NCBI GenBank assembly: GCA_031178065.1
Contig: JAPSJS010000004.1
Span: forward strand, 39,831 to 103,830
Direction: 5' to 3'
From: Altererythrobacter sp.
GTDB lineage: Bacteria; Pseudomonadota; Alphaproteobacteria; Sphingomonadales; Sphingomonadaceae
Length of the DNA: 64,000 nt
A model generated the notes under the pieces. The model worked only from the letters and a program-made list of their open reading frames with translations. It made no database searches and was not told where the DNA came from. This document shows positions 60,267 to 64,000 of the stretch, piece after piece. The position numbers and the translations under genes are program-made. How positions within the stretch are numbered: the stretch's first letter is position 1; each line of letters opens with the position of its first letter.

Positions 60267-61045
60267 GCCTGACGCCGACCTACCCGCCCGGGCGCAACCT
60301 CCTTGCCGGCAAGACCGTGCTCGTCACGGCCGCCGCTGGCACGGGCATCGGCTATGCGGTGGCGAAGCGCGCGGTCGAGGAAGGCGCGCGGGTCATGATC
60401 AGCGACTGGCACGAGCGGCGCCTCGGCGAAGCGGCGGGGCGGATCGCCGACGAGACGGGAAGCGAGCGGCCCGCGGCGTTCGTCTGCGACGTAACCGATC
60501 AGGCGCAAGTCGACGCGCTGCGCGATGCGGCCGAGGCAGAGCTGGGCGCGGTCGACGTGCTGATCAACAACGCGGGCCTCGGCGGGGAGACCGCCGTCGT
60601 CGACTTGACCGACGACGAGTGGCACCGCGTGCTCGACGTCACGCTCAATTCGGTCTTCCGCATGACGCGCACGTTCCTCCCCGGAATGTACGCGCGCAAG
60701 GCCGGAGCGGTCGTCAACAATGCCTCGGTTCTCGGCTGGCGGGCGCAGAAGGGGCAGGCGCATTACGCAGCCGCAAAGGCGGGGGTCATGGCCTTCACCC
60801 GCTGCTCCGCGCTCGAGGCGGCCGAGCACGGCGTGCGGATCAATGCCGTCGCGCCCTCGATTGCGATGCACGCCTTCCTCGCCAAAGTGACCAGCGACGA
60901 ATTGCTCGCCGAACTGTCCGCGCGCGAGGCTTTCGGGCGCCCCGCCGAGGTGTGGGAAGTCGCCAACGTCATGCTGTTCCTCGCCTCCGACCTCGCCAGC
61001 TACATGACCGGCGAGGTCGTCCCCGTGTCGAGCCAGCGCGCATGA
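60263..61045 (+). CDS. ipdF: SDR family oxidoreductase, IpdF-like
   Basis: LLAGKTVLVTAAAGTGIGYAVAKRAVEEGARVMISDWHERRLGEAA; NNAGLGGETAVVDLTDDEWHRVLDVTLNSVFR; NNASVLGWRAQKGQAHYAAAKAGVMAFTRCSALEAAEHGVRINAVAPSIA. Confidence 0.85.
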   Translation: MSLTPTYPPGRNLLAGKTVLVTAAAGTGIGYAVAKRAVEEGARVMISDWHERRLGEAAGRIADETGSERPAAFVCDVTDQAQVDALRDAAEAELGAVDVLINNAGLGGETAVVDLTDDEWHRVLDVTLNSVFRMTRTFLPGMYARKAGAVVNNASVLGWRAQKGQAHYAAAKAGVMAFTRCSALEAAEHGVRINAVAPSIAMHAFLAKVTSDELLAELSAREAFGRPAEVWEVANVMLFLASDLASYMTGEVVPVSSQRA

Positions 61046-61521
61046 GCGAGCCGCGGATCTTCGCCCGCCCTGCCGACCTGCTCGGCAGCGAGGGCACCCG
61101 GCTGGGCCCCACCGCGTGGCTTGCAATCGAGCAGGACCGGGTCGACGCCTTCGCCGAGGTGACCGGCGATCACCAGTGGATCCACGTCGACGTCGAGCGC
61201 GCGAAGGCGGGCCCCTTCGGCGGGACGATCGCGCACGGCTATCTCACGGTGTCGCTGGTCAACCACTTCCTGCCCGAGCTGATCGAGGTGCGCGGCTTCA
61301 CCCATGCGGTGAACGTCGGGGCCGACCGGCTGCGCTATCTGGCCTCGGTGCGGGTCGGCAGCCGCATCCGGGCCAGCGGCGAGATCCTGAAGGTCGAGGA
61401 GATCAAGGGCGCGGTCCAGTCGACCGTGCGCGTGACGGTGGAGATCGAAGGCGGCGACCGGCCCGCCTGCACGATCGACACGATCAGCCGCTATTATCCG
61501 GAAGAAGGGGGCGCCGGATGA
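61042..61521 (+). CDS. MaoC-like hydratase
   Basis: FAEVTGDHQWIHVDVERAKAGPFGGTIAHGYLTVSLVNHFLPEL. Confidence 0.92.
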   Translation: MSEPRIFARPADLLGSEGTRLGPTAWLAIEQDRVDAFAEVTGDHQWIHVDVERAKAGPFGGTIAHGYLTVSLVNHFLPELIEVRGFTHAVNVGADRLRYLASVRVGSRIRASGEILKVEEIKGAVQSTVRVTVEIEGGDRPACTIDTISRYYPEEGGAG

Positions 61522-63056
61522 TCGATCCGCTGCCTCCGACCGTTCCGCATCTCGTTGCCGCGGCCGCGCGGACCTGGGGCTCGCGCACCGCGCTCGTCGA
61601 AGGGGAGGTGCGCTGGTCCTTCGCCGACCTCGAGCGGGAATGCCGCGCCGCTGCGTCGGCCATGCTCGCGAGCGGCGTGGGCGAGGGGGACCGGGTCGCG
61701 ATCTGGGCGCCCAACGGCCGCGACTGGATCGTCGCCGCGGTCGGGGCGATGACGACCGGCGCTGCAATTGTACCGCTCAACACCCGCCTCAAGGGGCGTG
61801 AGGCGGGGGAGATGCTGCGGCGCACCTCGGCCAAAGTGCTCATCACCTGCGGCGACTTCCTCGGCACCGACTATCCGGCGCTGCTGGCGGGCGAGGACCT
61901 TCCCGCGCTGGAGCGGACGGTGCTGCTCGATTCCGACTGGCGGGCGTTCGTCGCCGGAGGGAACGGCGCGGACGATCCGCAGATCGACGCGGCGCTGAGC
62001 CGGCTGACCGCGGCACATGTCTCCGACATCATGTTCACCAGCGGCACGACCGGGGCGCCCAAGGGCGTCGTCTCGACCCACGACCGGATCGTACCGATGT
62101 TCGCGGACTGGGGCCGCCAGATGGGGCTGACGAGCGACGACCATTACCTCATCATCAATCCGTTCTTCCACAGCTTCGGTTTCAAGGCCGGCTGGGTCGC
62201 GGCGCTGATCGCCGGCGCGCCGATCTATCCGCTGGCGACCTTCGACATTCCGCGCGTGATCGAACTGATCGAGCGCGAGCGCATCTCGTTCCTGCCCGGC
62301 CCGCCGACGATCTACCAGTCGCTGCTGGCGGCGAAGGCGGAGAGGGACTTCGACACCTCCTCACTGCGCGGCGCGGCGACCGGCGCGGCCAGCGTCCCGC
62401 CCGAACTGGTTCGCCGCATGCGCAGCGAGCTCGGTCTGGTCGACACCGTCACCGCTTACGGCATGACCGAATGTGCGACGATCACCTCCTGCCGCCGCGG
62501 CGACGATGCGGCGCTGGTCGCGGAAAGCTGCGGCCGCGCGCTGCCGGGGCTCGAACTGCGAATCGTCGACGACGAGGGGAAGCCCGTCGCACAGGGCGAG
62601 GCGGGCGAAGTCCAGGTGCGCGGCTACGGCGTCATGCTCGGCTATCTCGACGATCCGCAGGCGACCGCCGAGGCGATCGATCCCGACGGATGGCTCTCCA
62701 CCGGCGACATCGGCTGGCTCGGCACCGAAGGGTATCTGCGGATCACCGACCGCAAGAAGGACATGTTCATCTCGGGCGGGTTCAACGTCTACCCGGCGGA
62801 AGTGGAGCACCTGCTCGCCGAACATCCGGCGATCGCGCAGGCAGCGGTGATCGGCGCGCCCGACGAGCGCATGGGCGAGGTCGGCAAGGCCTTCGTCGTG
62901 CTTCGCCCGGGGCAGACACTGCCGGAGAGCGAGTTGGCCGAATGGGCGCGCGGGCGCATGGCGAACTACAAGGTCCCGCGCGCCTTCGCCTTCGTCGAGG
63001 GCCTGCCGCACAACGCCTCGGGCAAAGTGACGAAGGAGGCGCTGCGCGATGGCTAG
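61518..63056 (+). CDS. Acyl-CoA synthetase, FadD3-like
   Basis: DIMFTSGTTGAPKGVVSTHDR; LIINPFFHSFGFKAGWVAAL; FLPGPPTIYQSLL; AYGMTECATITSCRRGDD; DGWLSTGDIG; ITDRKKDMFISGGFNVYPAEVE. Confidence 0.9.
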   Translation: MIDPLPPTVPHLVAAAARTWGSRTALVEGEVRWSFADLERECRAAASAMLASGVGEGDRVAIWAPNGRDWIVAAVGAMTTGAAIVPLNTRLKGREAGEMLRRTSAKVLITCGDFLGTDYPALLAGEDLPALERTVLLDSDWRAFVAGGNGADDPQIDAALSRLTAAHVSDIMFTSGTTGAPKGVVSTHDRIVPMFADWGRQMGLTSDDHYLIINPFFHSFGFKAGWVAALIAGAPIYPLATFDIPRVIELIERERISFLPGPPTIYQSLLAAKAERDFDTSSLRGAATGAASVPPELVRRMRSELGLVDTVTAYGMTECATITSCRRGDDAALVAESCGRALPGLELRIVDDEGKPVAQGEAGEVQVRGYGVMLGYLDDPQATAEAIDPDGWLSTGDIGWLGTEGYLRITDRKKDMFISGGFNVYPAEVEHLLAEHPAIAQAAVIGAPDERMGEVGKAFVVLRPGQTLPESELAEWARGRMANYKVPRAFAFVEGLPHNASGKVTKEALRDG

Positions 63057-63098
63057 CCTCCTTCCACTCGCGCCGGTCCCGGCATTCGCCACCTTCAA

Positions 63099-63120
63099 GG
63101 ACAGTGTGGCCACGCTGTCC
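63099..63120. repeat. 22-bp near-perfect palindrome ggacagtgtggccacgctgtcc
   Basis: Only one mismatched symmetric pair; upstream of terminal TonB receptor gene. Confidence 0.65.
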
Positions 63121-63201
63121 GGCTTAATCATCGTGTGTGGCCGACTATCGTCATCGACAAAAGCTGCGCGCCAATGCGTGCACGATAAGGGAGAGGTTTT
63201 C

Positions 63202-64000
63202 ATGAAACGCACGAAGACGGCGCTGATGCTCGCGGCATCGGCACTCGCATGCTCACCCGCGCTCGCGGCGGCCCAGGACACGGCAGCCGCGCCGGAGGAA
63301 GCGGAAACCACGAGCGCGCCTGCAGCCGCCGGCAGCAACGAGATCGTGGTCACCGCGCAGCGCCGCGAGGAACGGCTGGTCGACGTTCCGATCTCGGTCA
63401 GCGCGGTCAATCAGGCCGCGCTCGACCGCGCACAGGTCCGCACGGTCAGCGACATCGCGACCGTCGTGCCGAACATCCAGATCAACGAGACGATCGGCAA
63501 TACCTACGGCCCGCTGATCACCATTCGCGGCCTCTCCCCCTCGGCAGACACCAGTCTCGCGCGCGACCAGCCGGTGGGCCTCTACATCGACGGCGTACCG
63601 ATCGGGAAGTCGACTGGCGCCGCATTCGACATCGTCGATCTCGAGCGGGTCGAGGTTCTGCGCGGCCCGCAAGGAACGCTCTACGGCAAGAACACGATTG
63701 GCGGCGCGGTGAACCTCATCACCCAGAAGCCGAGCGGCGAGTTCGGCGGACAGGTATCGACCAGCTACGGGACCTATGACAATTTCGTCGGCAAGGTGGT
63801 GGTCGATCTGCCCGAGGTCGCCGGTTTCAGCCTCAAGCTGAGCGGCGTGACCAAGCAGTACGGCGGATACTATCGCAACTCCGCCACGGGCGACAATTTC
63901 GGCGAGCAGGATCTGTGGGCCGGCCGGGTCGACCTGCAGTGGCAGCCGGCGGACAGCTTCAGCGCGCTCTACAGTTACGACATTTCCAACAGCAAGGGCA
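63202..64000 (+). CDS. TonB-dependent receptor, truncated at window end
   Basis: NEIVVTAQRREERLVDVPISVSAVNQAALDRAQVRTVSDIATVVPNIQ; VEVLRGPQGTLYGKNTIGGAVNLITQKPSGEFGG. Confidence 0.93.
   Translation, partial: MKRTKTALMLAASALACSPALAAAQDTAAAPEEAETTSAPAAAGSNEIVVTAQRREERLVDVPISVSAVNQAALDRAQVRTVSDIATVVPNIQINETIGNTYGPLITIRGLSPSADTSLARDQPVGLYIDGVPIGKSTGAAFDIVDLERVEVLRGPQGTLYGKNTIGGAVNLITQKPSGEFGGQVSTSYGTYDNFVGKVVVDLPEVAGFSLKLSGVTKQYGGYYRNSATGDNFGEQDLWAGRVDLQWQPADSFSALYSYDISNSKG

Noticed and set aside
1-64000. CRISPR arrays, rRNA or intact tRNA genes
   Set aside because: No regularly spaced repeats or convincing structured RNA genes seen by eye; a tRNAscan or CRISPR finder run would be decisive.

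Overview
The window looks like a high-GC alphaproteobacterial chromosome segment, sphingomonad-like in character (many TonB-dependent receptors, many Tat signals, dense ATGA-coupled operons). It splits into four blocks. (1) 1-5.1 kb: truncated LysR regulator, Tat/lipobox PhoD-like phosphatase, TonB-dependent receptor and a degenerate IS5-type transposase relic. (2) 5.3-15.5 kb: FG-GAP/VCBS protein followed by a tightly coupled operon with GMC dehydrogenase, gluconate-2-dehydrogenase subunit-3-like protein, cytochrome c, DUF1080/3-keto-glycoside hydrolase-like protein, three TIM-barrel sugar isomerase-like proteins (two with Tat signals), an MFS transporter and a divergent Gfo/Idh/MocA oxidoreductase. 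I infer an extracytoplasmic oxidative (3-keto) glycoside-cleaving system. (3) 15.7-44 kb: pectin/uronate/xylose regulon with TRAP transporter, uxaA, LacI-family regulator, uxaC, kduI, kduD, kdgK, MFS, xylB, xylA, esterases, PL1 and PL10 lyases, GH43, TonB receptor and a mannitol-dehydrogenase-family uronate reductase. Six copies of a palindromic operator centred on ACCGGT link these units. (4) 44-64 kb: dadA/dadX/Lrp, an orphan sensory-rhodopsin-transducer (ASRT) family protein, and a LuxR-associated cluster closely resembling the actinobacterial steroid C/D-ring (HIP) degradation set (ipdA, ipdB, ipdC, echA20, fadE pairs, fadA6, ipdF, fadD3-like), ending in a truncated TonB receptor. All family calls come from reading translated sequence and recalled family motifs; no searches were run.
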